Shown piece by piece: positions 15,498 to 24,742 of a DNA stretch of 41,706 bases (position 1 is its first letter; every line of letters begins with the position of its first letter). The DNA is from Scybalousia_A sp964626385 (GTDB taxonomy: Bacteria; Bacteroidota; Bacteroidia; Bacteroidales; P3), in contig CAZVEO010000005.1 in NCBI GenBank assembly GCA_964626385.1, positions 1 through 41,706 of the forward strand, written 5' to 3'. Position numbers and translations under genes: made by a program. The notes beneath the pieces were generated by a model that had not been told where the DNA came from, did not search any database, and saw nothing but the letters and a program-made list of their open reading frames with translations.

Positions 15498-17165
15498 ATG
15501 TTAGACAATGATAAAACACAAAAGAATTTTTTAGAGGAAATAATAGAAAAAGACTTAAAAGAGGGTAATGTTAAAGCTATACAAACTCGTTTCCCTCCCG
15601 AGCCTAATGGCTATTTACACATAGGACATGCAAAAAGTATTTATATAAATTTTGGTTTGGCAAAAAAATATGGTGGAAAAACAAATTTGAGATTTGACGA
15701 TACCAACCCAGTAAAAGAAGACACCGAATACGTTGACTCCATAAAGGAGGATATAAAATGGTTAGGCTTTGATTGGGCAGTAGAAAGATATGCTTCAGAT
15801 TATTTTGAACAACTATATCAATGGGCTATAGTGCTTATTAAAAAAGGCAAGGCTTATGTAGATGACCAAACTAATGAAGAAATAAGACAGAACAGAGGTA
15901 CTATTACTTCTGCGGGAAAAAATTCGCCTTACAGAGATAGAAGTGTGGAAGAAAATCTTTGTCTTTTTGAACAAATGAGAGAAGGAAAATTTGCCGATGG
16001 AGAAAAAACCCTAAGGGCAAAAATAGATATGACTCACCCAAATATGAATATGAGGGACCCTATAATGTATAGAATAATACACGCCTCTCATCATAGAACG
16101 GGCGACAAATGGTGTATCTACCCTATGTATGACTATGCTCATGGCCAGAGTGATAGTATAGAAAACATAACGCACTCTATTTGTACTTTGGAGTTTGATA
16201 TACACAGACCTTTGTATGATTGGTTTATAAAAGAGTTGGAAATTTTTCCTTCACATCAATATGAGTTTGCTCGTTTAAACATAACTTATACCGTTATGAG
16301 TAAGAGGAAATTGCTTCAACTTGTAAAAGAAGGTTACGTATCTGGTTGGGATGACCCTCGTATGCCAACTATTTGTGGTTTGAGAAGAAGAGGGTACACT
16401 CCGGAGAGTATTAGAAACTTTTGTGAAGATATTGGGGTTGCCAAAAGGGATAACCTTATAGATTATTCTCGTTTAGAAGGTTCTTTAAGAGATGACCTTA
16501 ACAAAAAAGCAGATAGAATAATGGGAGTTTTGCACCCTATAAAATTAATTATAGACAACTGTCCAGATGATTTTTGGGATGAGTTGGATGCTGTAAACAA
16601 TCCAGAAGATGAAAGCAAAGGTTCTCGCAAAGTTACTTTTTCAAATACTTTGTATATTGAGGAAGATGATTTTATGGAAGAGGCGCCAAAAAAATATTTT
16701 AGATTAACTCCCGGACAAGAAGTAAGGTTGAGATATGCTTATATTGTAAAATGTGTAGAATGTGAGAAAGATGAAAATGGTAAAGTAACTACTGTACATT
16801 GTACGTACGATGCTAATTCACGCGGAGGCAACGCTACTGACGGTAGAAAAATCAAAGGTACGATACATTGGGTAAATGCAAAAGATTGTATAAATGCAGA
16901 GGTTAGATTGTTTGATAGATTGTTTGCCACAGAACTACCAGATAAAGTAGAGGAAGGACAAACTTTTCTTGACAATCTAAACCCTAATTCTTTGACTACC
17001 CTAAAAAATTGTAAAATGGAAAAAGCCCTTTGCAATGCTAAACCTTTGGATAAGTATCAGTTTGAGCGTTTAGGTTATTTTTCTGTGGATTATGATAGTA
17101 AAGAAGATAATTTGATTTTTAATCGTACTTGCACATTGAAAGACTCTTGGGCAAAGCAGAAATAA
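15498..17165 (+). CDS. glnS: Glutaminyl-tRNA synthetase
   Basis: A 555-residue class I synthetase charging tRNA-Gln. The HIGH signature is PPEPNGYLHIGHAKS (HIGH at 41-44), with FDDTNP shortly after, and the KMSKS counterpart is VMSKRKL (267-271). Two C-terminal beta-barrel anticodon-binding domains follow. The length matches E. coli GlnRS, with no YqeY extension. Its presence means Gln-tRNA need not be made by the GatCAB transamidation route here. ATG at 15498; the OMP gene follows after 31 nt. Confidence 0.96.
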   Translation: MLDNDKTQKNFLEEIIEKDLKEGNVKAIQTRFPPEPNGYLHIGHAKSIYINFGLAKKYGGKTNLRFDDTNPVKEDTEYVDSIKEDIKWLGFDWAVERYASDYFEQLYQWAIVLIKKGKAYVDDQTNEEIRQNRGTITSAGKNSPYRDRSVEENLCLFEQMREGKFADGEKTLRAKIDMTHPNMNMRDPIMYRIIHASHHRTGDKWCIYPMYDYAHGQSDSIENITHSICTLEFDIHRPLYDWFIKELEIFPSHQYEFARLNITYTVMSKRKLLQLVKEGYVSGWDDPRMPTICGLRRRGYTPESIRNFCEDIGVAKRDNLIDYSRLEGSLRDDLNKKADRIMGVLHPIKLIIDNCPDDFWDELDAVNNPEDESKGSRKVTFSNTLYIEEDDFMEEAPKKYFRLTPGQEVRLRYAYIVKCVECEKDENGKVTTVHCTYDANSRGGNATDGRKIKGTIHWVNAKDCINAEVRLFDRLFATELPDKVEEGQTFLDNLNPNSLTTLKNCKMEKALCNAKPLDKYQFERLGYFSVDYDSKEDNLIFNRTCTLKDSWAKQK

Positions 17166-17196
17166 AGTTTTGAAATCACTTAAAAATGAATAGTAT

Positions 17197-17832
17197 ATGA
17201 AAAATTTGTATAAAAAAATATTAGTTCTTGTTCTCTTGTTGAGTTCTGTAAATACTTTCGCTCAAAACAGACATAGATTGAGTAGTGGAGAGCCTTATGA
17301 TGTGTTTCTCTCACTTAGAGGTCATTATCTTATTACCAACGGAGATATTAAAGATAATTATCAATGGGGAGCAGGTGGTGATTTTCAAGTGGAGTTTCAG
17401 TATCAAGAAATAAAACTTTCTTGGGGATTGTCGTTGGGCTATGATAGATTTCAGCCCGAAACAACAAAACTTCCTTTTCTTCCTACAAAGCAAAATTTTG
17501 TTGCTTGGCAAGTACCCCTGACTGTTTTTTGTAATTATTATTTTTTCAACGAAAAAATAAAACCATACCTTGGCATAGGCTTGGGAGCAGTGTTGGGAAG
17601 ATATGATTACTCTTTATCAAAGGAAAATATTGAGGACTACTATTACAGAGATTTTGAAGGACAATCAGGTATAAAATTTGGTTGGATGCCACGCTTAGGC
17701 TGTATGTTCTCGCTTGACCATAGACATGGTTTTGGAATAGAGTTCGGAATGCAAAATTATTTTGCCAACAAAAAACTTCAAAAACAAACTACTTATTCCA
17801 TAGGGCTACAATATTCATATATAATAGATTGA
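17197..17832 (+). CDS. Small outer-membrane beta-barrel protein
   Basis: A 211-residue exported protein with signal peptide MKNLYKKILVLVLLLSSVNTFAQ. Alternating aromatic/hydrophobic strands follow (LRGHYLITNGDIKD, WGAGGDFQVEFQYQ, LSWGLSLGYDRF, KPYLGIGLGAVLGRYDY, GFGIEFGMQNYF), ending in YSIGLQYSYIID. This is the pattern of an eight- or ten-stranded OmpA/OmpX-like or outer_membrane_beta-brl barrel. No specific role can be assigned. ATG at 17197. Confidence 0.82.
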   Translation: MKNLYKKILVLVLLLSSVNTFAQNRHRLSSGEPYDVFLSLRGHYLITNGDIKDNYQWGAGGDFQVEFQYQEIKLSWGLSLGYDRFQPETTKLPFLPTKQNFVAWQVPLTVFCNYYFFNEKIKPYLGIGLGAVLGRYDYSLSKENIEDYYYRDFEGQSGIKFGWMPRLGCMFSLDHRHGFGIEFGMQNYFANKKLQKQTTYSIGLQYSYIID

Positions 17833-17846
17833 TTTTATTATCAAAG

Positions 17847-18377
17847 ATGTATAGCATAGAAGATAAAGTCTTCAAGAAGTATATCTCAAAAACAGAGTTG
17901 CAATCCATTGTAACACGTTTGGCAAATAATATAAATAAGGACTACAAAGACAAAGAGGTCCTTTTTATTGTTGTCTTAAACGGTGCTTTTATTTTTGCCT
18001 CCGATTTGCTTAGAGAAATAAAAATTTCTTGTAAAATAAGTTTTGTAAAGGTAAGTACTTATCAAGGCGAAGATTCTACTGGTGAGTTTAAGAAACTGAT
18101 AGGACTCAACGAGGATATAAAAGGAAAGCATATAATTGTAGTGGAGGATATTGTAGATAGTGGTTTTACTATGCTAAACATTAGAGAGCAACTTTTGGAA
18201 CAGGAGCCTGCAAGTATAGAGATAGCAACTTTGATGTTTAAGCCTCATAAATTTAAACAAAACTACCCCGTGAAATACGTAGGTATGAATATAGAAGACC
18301 CTTTTATCATTGGTTATGGTTTGGATATCAACGGCTATGGCAGAAACCTACCCGAAATATACCAAATCCAAGCTTAG
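17847..18377 (+). CDS. hpt: Hypoxanthine phosphoribosyltransferase
   Basis: A 176-residue purine salvage enzyme that makes IMP/GMP from hypoxanthine/guanine and PRPP. The PRPP-binding motif is VVVEDIVDSGFTM, preceded by VVLNGAFIFASDLLREI and SFVKVSTYQG; FKPHKF and PFIIGYGLD are the downstream family marks. I start it at ATG 17847; the longer frame opens with TTG at 17829, overlapping the OMP stop and adding six residues. 14 nt from the OMP gene, probably the last gene of the mscL-glnS-OMP-hpt run. Confidence 0.93.
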   Translation: MYSIEDKVFKKYISKTELQSIVTRLANNINKDYKDKEVLFIVVLNGAFIFASDLLREIKISCKISFVKVSTYQGEDSTGEFKKLIGLNEDIKGKHIIVVEDIVDSGFTMLNIREQLLEQEPASIEIATLMFKPHKFKQNYPVKYVGMNIEDPFIIGYGLDINGYGRNLPEIYQIQA

Positions 18378-18482
18378 CCTGCACCCATAGGGTGTTTCAT
18401 AAGGGCACAGGCATCGCCTGTTTTAAAGGGCAGAGCCACACCCTGTGGATGCACCTTGTGGGTGTGTCTGTATAGAATAGCC
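18376..18482. repeat. Intergenic modular repeat, copy R3
   Basis: Starts right after the hpt stop. It holds CACCCATAGGGTG (18382-18394), the 37-nt module (18407-18443) that matches 41452-41488 at 33 of 37 positions, and CACCTTGTGGGTG (18452-18464). The module contains its own CAGGC-ATC-GCCTG palindrome. It lies between converging genes. Confidence 0.8.
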
Positions 18483-18490
18483 TAAGGATG

Positions 18491-18525
18491 TAAAAAAGAT
18501 AGAAACCTTCGCAGGCTTCTATCTT
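18491..18525 (-). terminator. Terminator of hpf (minus strand)
   Basis: AAGATAGAAACC (18496-18507) pairs with GGCTTCTATCTT (18514-18525) with one mismatch around TTCGCA. Read on the minus strand the stem runs into TTTTTTA, so it ends the xer-hpf transcript. It may also stop hpt read-through, but the plus-strand T-tract is poor. Confidence 0.75.
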
Positions 18526-18562
18526 CTTGTTATATACATATTGTAATTTATAAAAAATGTTT

Positions 18563-18853
18563 TTATTTTCTATCTTTAAGTTTGTCTATTTGAGGTTTTA
18601 GGGCATCTATGGCAAGCATTGTTGCCTCTTCAAAGGTATTTGCCTGTTTGGAAGCATACAAATCATAACCCTTTACCGCTAACCTTATATCTACTATCTT
18701 GTTGTTATCGGACTCGGGTTTGTCTACTTTCAATGTTACATCACTATCTATGATGTTTGACAAATGACGGTCTAATTTAGAAACTTTCTCATTCACAAAA
18801 GTTAATAATTTTTCGTCTGGTCTAAATTTTACTGCATTAATGTTAATTTTCAT
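18563..18853 (-). CDS. hpf: Ribosome hibernation-promoting factor (short HPF/YfiA type)
   Basis: A 96-residue ribosome-associated protein that blocks tRNA and mRNA sites on idle 30S subunits. It shows MKININAVKFRPDEKLLTFV, VSKLDRHLSNI, VDIRLAVKGYDLYASKQANTFEEATMLAIDAL and a basic end, KPQIDKLKDRK. It is the short form lacking the long-HPF dimerisation domain. It has an unusually strong Shine-Dalgarno for this window, AGGAGG 7 nt before the ATG, implying high translation. It lies 21 nt downstream of the recombinase gene, an adjacency that is common in Bacteroidota. Confidence 0.93.
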   Translation of the reverse strand: MKININAVKFRPDEKLLTFVNEKVSKLDRHLSNIIDSDVTLKVDKPESDNNKIVDIRLAVKGYDLYASKQANTFEEATMLAIDALKPQIDKLKDRK

Positions 18854-18874
18854 AATAATACCTCCTAAAATCTT

Positions 18875-19756
18875 TTAGTTTATATGTTGAAATGCTTTTT
18901 TATACTCATGTTTTAGTTGTTCTAAGGTAGTGTGAGTATATAGTTCTGTAGTGGCAACTGAGGTGTGTCCCATAAGAGTTTTTACACTATTTAATTCTGC
19001 TCCGTTACCTACCAAATGAGTAGCACAAGTATGCCTGAAAACATGAGGAGATTTTTTATTTACATCATAGCCTTCAAGTTTCTTATGTACCATATAATAC
19101 AAACTATTTACACTCATAGGTTTCCCTTTTTTGTCAACAAATAAAACAGTTTCTTTCATATTTAAACGCTGTTTTATGTCAATATATTTTATCAAATCGG
19201 CAACAATTTTTTTATTTATTGGGACAATTCTCTCTTTTTTTCTTTTTCCTATAATTTTTATACACTCTCTTTCAAAGGAAATATCTGATTGTTTTATATT
19301 TATTAACTCAGAACGTCTCACACCCGTAGCATAAAGTAACTCTATTATAAGTTTATCTCTTATGGAAAGAAAGTCCTCTTCATTATATTGCTCGTTGAGT
19401 AGTTTTTGTATCTCTTGTTCGGAAATAAAAGACATTTTTCTTTTGGCTATCTTAGGAGCAATAATCTTATTCATAGGGCTTTTTGTATCTTTATCTATGG
19501 TTTCTTTGTAGAAAAAATAAGTCCTTAAAGCTGTTAATTTTCGAGCAATACTTCTGTTTGTTATACCTTTGTCTGCCATATCCATAATCCAAATTCTTAT
19601 TATGTTTAGGTCTATGTTTTTATCCTCTGTATCTCCTTGACAAAGGTAGGAAAGATGTTGCTCAAATTGATGCAAATCAGAGGCGTATGCTGTAAGAGTG
19701 TGCTTGGAAGCATTTTTACTCTTTCTCAAATATGTCAAAAAATTATCTATCTCCAT
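18875..19756 (-). CDS. XerC/XerD-type tyrosine recombinase
   Basis: A 293-residue site-specific recombinase, probably for chromosome dimer resolution at dif. A SAM-like core-binding domain spans about 1-85; the catalytic domain has R147 (TGVRRSEL), the K171 region (GKRKKERIVPI), H238 and R241 (HVFRH), H264 (GHTS) and nucleophile Y273 (TELYTH). The catalytic set is complete and the length is that of Xer proteins rather than phage or transposon integrases. Nothing mobile flanks it. XerC and XerD cannot be separated by eye. The predicted -7 box lies only 9 nt before the ATG. Confidence 0.93.
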   Translation of the reverse strand: MEIDNFLTYLRKSKNASKHTLTAYASDLHQFEQHLSYLCQGDTEDKNIDLNIIRIWIMDMADKGITNRSIARKLTALRTYFFYKETIDKDTKSPMNKIIAPKIAKRKMSFISEQEIQKLLNEQYNEEDFLSIRDKLIIELLYATGVRRSELINIKQSDISFERECIKIIGKRKKERIVPINKKIVADLIKYIDIKQRLNMKETVLFVDKKGKPMSVNSLYYMVHKKLEGYDVNKKSPHVFRHTCATHLVGNGAELNSVKTLMGHTSVATTELYTHTTLEQLKHEYKKAFQHIN

Positions 19757-19764
19757 ATCAAAGG

Positions 19765-19772
19765 CAAAGTTA
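19765..19772 (-). promoter_or_regulatory. -7 promoter box of the xer-hpf operon
   Basis: CAAAGTTA reads TAACTTTG on the minus strand, exact TAnnTTTG. Because it ends 9 nt before the ATG at 19756, a transcript from it would have a leader of only a few bases. Confidence 0.5.
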
Positions 19773-19852
19773 GTAATTTTTTTATAATGTATAATTCATA
19801 CTCTTCAATAAAATTATCACTTTAATAGGTACTGTATCTTAATAATTTATTT

Positions 19853-19860
19853 TATTTTTG
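19853..19860 (+). promoter_or_regulatory. -7 promoter box of the TPR-barrel operon
   Basis: TATTTTTG followed by C, exact TAnnTTTG, 23 nt before the ATG of the large TPR gene. No clear -33 element. Confidence 0.5.
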
Positions 19861-19882
19861 CTTTTCTAAAAACAAAAGACTA

Positions 19883-22800
19883 ATGAGAATATACATAAGA
19901 AATATACTGTTGGCTGGAGCAATACTTATGTTTGGCTTAGGTAATGCTCAAAAGACTTTTATAAACCAAGAATTGCAATCGCAAATAAAAAAGGCTGAAA
20001 CCCTACAAGGAGAAAGAAATTATGTGCAGGCATACAATGAATACTCCTTATTGATAAAAAAATGGGAAAGTGTTTATCCTCAAGAATCAAGCAAAGAGGA
20101 AAAGGGCTATGAGGTGTCAGAAATATATTTTAATAGGGCTTTGTGTGCTTATTATCTTATGCATAACGATGTGGATTTTTTGTTTAAAGAATATAAAAAC
20201 CTATTCCCTAATTCTCAAAAAATCAATAGGGCAAATTTCTATATAGCCAACTGGCACATGCAGAAAGGAGATTTCCTTTTGGCTCTTAATACATATGCCA
20301 ATATGGATACTAATGCTTTGTCCAAACAAGAGATACAAGAATATAATTACAAACTCGGTTACTGTTATTTTTTGCAAAATTTACCAAATAAAGCCAAAAT
20401 ATATTTTTCCAAAGTAAAAGATACAGATAGCAAGTATGCAAGTGTTTGCAAATATTATTATGGACATATACTTTATACGGAGGGCAAATATGATTTAGCT
20501 CTCAAAGAATTTGAGCCGTTGAAAAAGAACAGGCACTTTTCCAAAGTAGTACCTTATTACATTTGTCAGATATATTATTTTCAAGGGGATTATGATAAAC
20601 TGATAGAAATGGCTCCCACTTTGAGTCAAAACTCTGTTAGTTCCAAACGTGCAATTGAGCTCAATCGTATGCTCGGAGATGCTTATTATAAGAAACAACA
20701 ATATGAGCAAGCCTTACCTTATATAGAGGCCTCTATAAAAAGTAATGAAGGAGTAAATGCTAATGACAATTATTTGATGGGTTATTGTCTTATGGAGACA
20801 GGCAAATATGTACAGGCTATTCCTTATTTTGAGGCTTGTTCCAATCAAGAGGATGCTTTGAGTCAAAGTGCTTTGTATTCGTTGGGTTATTGTTATTTAT
20901 CAAATAAGGATAGCGTTTCTGCCTTAAATTCTTATGCAAAGGCTTCTAGTATGAAATTTGATAAGGACATACAAGAACAGGCGTTGTTTTCATACGCAAA
21001 ACTTGGTATAACAAGCAACCCTCCTTTCAATGAATCTTTGATTAAACAACTAAACCAGTATATAAAGGACAATACTCGTAAAGATAAAAAGACAAAAGAA
21101 GGTAGTGGTGTTGGACAAGCGAGAGTCTACTTGGCTCATATCTATGAAAGAACTCACAATTATGCTTTGGCTTTGGAACAGTTGGAAAATATAAAGAATA
21201 GGGATTCTCAATTAAATAGGATATATGTAAAAACTTGCTTGAATAGAGCCATAGAATTGTTTAATCAACACAAATACAAGGAAAGTATAAATACAATAGG
21301 AAAAATAGAAGAAAACTCATCTTTTGCCTCAAATGATATATTGGCTTCTGCAAAATATGTTAAGGCTGAGGCTCTTTATTTGACTCAATCCTATGCAAAA
21401 AGTGAACAAACTTTGCGTGCTTATTATTCAGTACCAGAATACGAAAACAATGCTTATACAAGCAAAGCTGATTATTTGATGGCTTATAATTTGTTTAAAC
21501 AAAAAAAATACTCTTTGGCAAAAGACTACTTTGCTAAGGTAGAAGCAAGTAATGAAGAGAAGGCTATAAGGAATGATGCAACAATAAGATTAGCTGATTG
21601 TTTTTATATGTTAAAGGATTTTAATGGAGCAGTGAAAAAATACAATGATTTCATATCAGAAAATTCTACCAACTCTGATTATGCAACATATCAAAAGGCA
21701 ATGGCTGAGGGTGCTTCTGGTTCTCAACAGAGTAAAAGTTTGACATTGCAAAAGGCAATAAACGATTTTCCTAACAGTTCGTATAGACCGGCTTTTTTCT
21801 ATGAATTAGGTAATACCTATTTGGCTACAAATCAAAACGACAAAGCTCTTTCTACTTATCAAACATTATTGCAAACCAATCCTGATAATACTTTTACTAA
21901 AGATTGTTTGGGAAAAGTGGGGATGTTGCAATATCAAATGTTGCAATATGATGATGCTCTTAATACATTAGACCAATTGGTAAGAAAATATCCTAATAGC
22001 AAGCAAGCACAAGCGGCTCTTTCAGTTATCAAGAATATCTATATGGACCAATCAAAGCCGGAGGAATATTTATCTTATGTCAATGATTTAGGAACACGAA
22101 AGGTAAGCAATCAAGAAAAAGAAGATATGCTTTATCAAGTGGCAGAAAACAAATATATGGACGAGAAATATGGTGAGGCAATTCCTTTATTTAAGAATTA
22201 TATTAACAATTTCCCTTCAGGTACTTTTGCAACCAAATCAGAGTATTATTTAGCAGATTGTTTACAAAAAACTAATGACAGTTTGCAAGCAGGAGAATAT
22301 TATTATAAGGTTGGTATGAAGCCTTACGGAACATATACAGAGAAAGCCTTATTGAACGCCGGTAAGATTTATAGAAACAGAGATGTAGAAAGAACTTTGG
22401 AAATATACAAAAGATTGGACGGTATAACCTCAACGGCAACTAACAAACTATTGGCACAAAAAGAAATAATGAATATATATTTCTCTCAACAAGACTATAA
22501 TAATGCTATTGCTTGGGCAGAGGAGATTACAAGTAATGAAAGTGCAGATAAAAACATAGTGGATGATGCTTATTTTGTTTTGGCAGAGGCCTATTTTACT
22601 CAAAACAAACCTTTTCAAGCAAAGGAATATGTGGATAAATTAAAAAATTCATCGTCCTTAAAATATACCTCATACGCTCAGTATTCTATGGCTTTGATGG
22701 AATTTGAGAGTAAGAATTTTGTTGAAAGTGAAAATATTATTAGACAAATGTCCAAAAGTGGAGCCGATGACTATTATTTGGCAAAGGCGTTTATTTTGTG

Positions 22801-23023
22801 GTCGGATATATTTGTGGTAAAAGGAAATGATTTTCAAGCAAAACAAACTTTGCAATCAATAATAGACAACTATGAAGGAGAAGATGATATAATAACTATG
22901 GCTAAAGATAAGTTGCAAACTTTATCTAATAAGACAGAAAAAGAAAACCAAGAAAACGAACAGAAGTTGCAAAATCAAGAAAACTCTGTGGATGAAGTTA
23001 TTATAGAAGATAACAAATACTAA
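19883..23023 (+). CDS. Large periplasmic tetratricopeptide-repeat protein
   Basis: A 1046-residue exported protein. Signal peptide MRIYIRNILLAGAILMFGLGNAQ is followed by an almost continuous array of TPR-type helical hairpins, typified by YDLALKEFEPLKKN, YVQAIPYFEACSNQ, YGEAIPLFKNYINNFP and DKALSTYQTLLQTNP. There are also outer-membrane assembly-type (YfgC/BamD-like) spacing motifs ending in FPxSxxxxxA. The C-terminus is Gln/Glu/Asn-rich and probably disordered. It looks like a scaffold in the periplasm. A plug-less barrel gene follows after 24 nt, a pairing I recall from other Bacteroidota without assigned function. Confidence 0.85.
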   Translation: MRIYIRNILLAGAILMFGLGNAQKTFINQELQSQIKKAETLQGERNYVQAYNEYSLLIKKWESVYPQESSKEEKGYEVSEIYFNRALCAYYLMHNDVDFLFKEYKNLFPNSQKINRANFYIANWHMQKGDFLLALNTYANMDTNALSKQEIQEYNYKLGYCYFLQNLPNKAKIYFSKVKDTDSKYASVCKYYYGHILYTEGKYDLALKEFEPLKKNRHFSKVVPYYICQIYYFQGDYDKLIEMAPTLSQNSVSSKRAIELNRMLGDAYYKKQQYEQALPYIEASIKSNEGVNANDNYLMGYCLMETGKYVQAIPYFEACSNQEDALSQSALYSLGYCYLSNKDSVSALNSYAKASSMKFDKDIQEQALFSYAKLGITSNPPFNESLIKQLNQYIKDNTRKDKKTKEGSGVGQARVYLAHIYERTHNYALALEQLENIKNRDSQLNRIYVKTCLNRAIELFNQHKYKESINTIGKIEENSSFASNDILASAKYVKAEALYLTQSYAKSEQTLRAYYSVPEYENNAYTSKADYLMAYNLFKQKKYSLAKDYFAKVEASNEEKAIRNDATIRLADCFYMLKDFNGAVKKYNDFISENSTNSDYATYQKAMAEGASGSQQSKSLTLQKAINDFPNSSYRPAFFYELGNTYLATNQNDKALSTYQTLLQTNPDNTFTKDCLGKVGMLQYQMLQYDDALNTLDQLVRKYPNSKQAQAALSVIKNIYMDQSKPEEYLSYVNDLGTRKVSNQEKEDMLYQVAENKYMDEKYGEAIPLFKNYINNFPSGTFATKSEYYLADCLQKTNDSLQAGEYYYKVGMKPYGTYTEKALLNAGKIYRNRDVERTLEIYKRLDGITSTATNKLLAQKEIMNIYFSQQDYNNAIAWAEEITSNESADKNIVDDAYFVLAEAYFTQNKPFQAKEYVDKLKNSSSLKYTSYAQYSMALMEFESKNFVESENIIRQMSKSGADDYYLAKAFILWSDIFVVKGNDFQAKQTLQSIIDNYEGEDDIITMAKDKLQTLSNKTEKENQENEQKLQNQENSVDEVIIEDNKY

Positions 23024-23047
23024 AATACAATAGAAAGCAAAAGAAAA

Positions 23048-24721
23048 ATGAGAATAAAAGGTATAATAAGTATATTTGCAAGCCTAATTTTTGTTTATAA
23101 TATTCAGGCACAACAAAACGAGGAAACTTATAACGAGAATGTAACCGTGAACGTTGCTTTTGACCCCATGATAAATGATGCCAATAAAATAAATAGAAAT
23201 TTGTCTATATTTGACACATCGTTCACTCAATTGAATTTTAGTTTTGACCACATAAGCAGTGCTTACAATACAACACTAACCTTTGACACCATAAAAGCAG
23301 CAACGGTTAAAGGAGAGCCTCAGTCTAAGTTATATCACATAAATCTCAAAGGAGGATTGGGGTTGGCTTTTGGAAAAGATTTAAAGATAGGTTTTCTGCC
23401 TTTGTTACAAGGCTCTTATACTTCTTTGAGAGACCGTTCTCTTATGTATGGTGTGGATGTGTATTCCAAATCTTCTTTGAGCGGAGAAAAAAAATATGGT
23501 TATAGTGGCTATTCTAATGAGAGCATAAATCTTTATGGTAAAAAAATATTCAAATATTATGTTGCTTCCTCACAACTCTATTATAATTATAGCAGAAATT
23601 ATTACTACGGTGATGAATACTACTCTTTGTGGAATATAGATAAGAAAGACTATAGAATATCTTGGCACAATGTAGGAGGAAATATTGCCTACTCAACACT
23701 CAACAGAGATAACGTTTGGCAACACAGCGGAAAATTAGATTTCAACTATACAGGTAATAATCGTTCTAACGGAGAATTTTTTATAAATGCTTTGTTTGAT
23801 GTAAATAAAAACATAGAAGTGTTTTCCAAAGCCTATAATCAAAGAATAGGTATGAGTTTTGATTACAAACAATCCTTTTATGGAGATACAAGGTTGCTTA
23901 TGAATTTTGCTCCTTATTTTCTTTTTGATTGGGACAAATTTCATTTCTTTGCATCACTTGGAATGGTGCCAGGAGTAAATACATATAAAGGTTTTCAACT
24001 ATTGCCAACAGCAACTATTAGTTTTGAAATCATACAACAAATTCTGAGTCTTTATGGAGGTTTAAAATCGGAAAGTACATTACCTACTCTAAACTCTTTG
24101 AGTAAAGAAAATCCTTTTGTTCAACCTATACCAAATTTGGAAGATGGCAGATACAATACTTTTTTTGCAAAAGGTTTTTTGAATATAACGCCTAAGTCTC
24201 AACTTTCTTTGGAAGCGGGGTATAAGGTTATGACCAATAAATATTTCTATAAGAATAGCACTATTATCAACAAGAATATATTTAATGTTCATAGAGTAGT
24301 TTATGACAATGCAAAGCAATATTATTTAACACTTGAGACTTATTTTAATGTTAGCAATAATTTTTCTTTCAATCTAAATGCTACTCTGCAAAGAACAAAT
24401 AGAGACGATTCTGATTTTGAGGCATGGTACCACCCGGGTTTTACTTTGTCTTCAAAAATAAACTATATTCATAACAACAAACTTCATTTGAGCTTAACTC
24501 CTACTTTCTATTCTAAGAGTAAGGCTTATGTTGAAAGTTTGCGAAAGGAAGTTGATATAAAATCTATGTTTGATATTAGTCTTTCAGCAAGATATGAATA
24601 TGATGAAAAGTGGTCATTCTTCGCCGATTTGAATAATTTGGCTTTCCAACAATATTATTTATATTATAATTATCCTTCACAAACATTTAACTTCCTTTTG
24701 GGTTGTATTTATAGATTGTAG
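23048..24721 (+). CDS. Outer-membrane beta-barrel protein, TonB-receptor-like without plug
   Basis: A 557-residue exported protein with signal peptide ending IQAQQ. Its sequence is nearly all amphipathic strands: LYHINLKGGLGLAFG, YYVASSQLYYNYSRNYYYG, KLDFNYTGNN, YLTLETYFNVSNNFSFNLNATL. It ends in the TonB-dependent-receptor-like DLNNLAFQQYYLYYNYPSQ and a final aromatic-plus-Leu strand. No TonB box or plug domain is seen, so it is probably not an ordinary nutrient receptor. It sits directly behind the TPR gene and before the ligase-like gene. A partnership with the TPR protein is inferred from position. Confidence 0.8.
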   Translation: MRIKGIISIFASLIFVYNIQAQQNEETYNENVTVNVAFDPMINDANKINRNLSIFDTSFTQLNFSFDHISSAYNTTLTFDTIKAATVKGEPQSKLYHINLKGGLGLAFGKDLKIGFLPLLQGSYTSLRDRSLMYGVDVYSKSSLSGEKKYGYSGYSNESINLYGKKIFKYYVASSQLYYNYSRNYYYGDEYYSLWNIDKKDYRISWHNVGGNIAYSTLNRDNVWQHSGKLDFNYTGNNRSNGEFFINALFDVNKNIEVFSKAYNQRIGMSFDYKQSFYGDTRLLMNFAPYFLFDWDKFHFFASLGMVPGVNTYKGFQLLPTATISFEIIQQILSLYGGLKSESTLPTLNSLSKENPFVQPIPNLEDGRYNTFFAKGFLNITPKSQLSLEAGYKVMTNKYFYKNSTIINKNIFNVHRVVYDNAKQYYLTLETYFNVSNNFSFNLNATLQRTNRDDSDFEAWYHPGFTLSSKINYIHNNKLHLSLTPTFYSKSKAYVESLRKEVDIKSMFDISLSARYEYDEKWSFFADLNNLAFQQYYLYYNYPSQTFNFLLGCIYRL

Positions 24722-24742
24722 ACGAGTAAAAAAGATAAAGTT

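Noticed and set aside
18376..18482. Repeat R3 as a CRISPR array
   Set aside because: The repeated blocks are not at regular spacing, differ in orientation and have no unique spacers; no cas genes are seen.
18875..19756. Tyrosine recombinase as a sign of an integrated element
   Set aside because: Length, full catalytic set and the hpf neighbour fit housekeeping XerC/D; no att repeats, tRNA target or cargo genes flank it.
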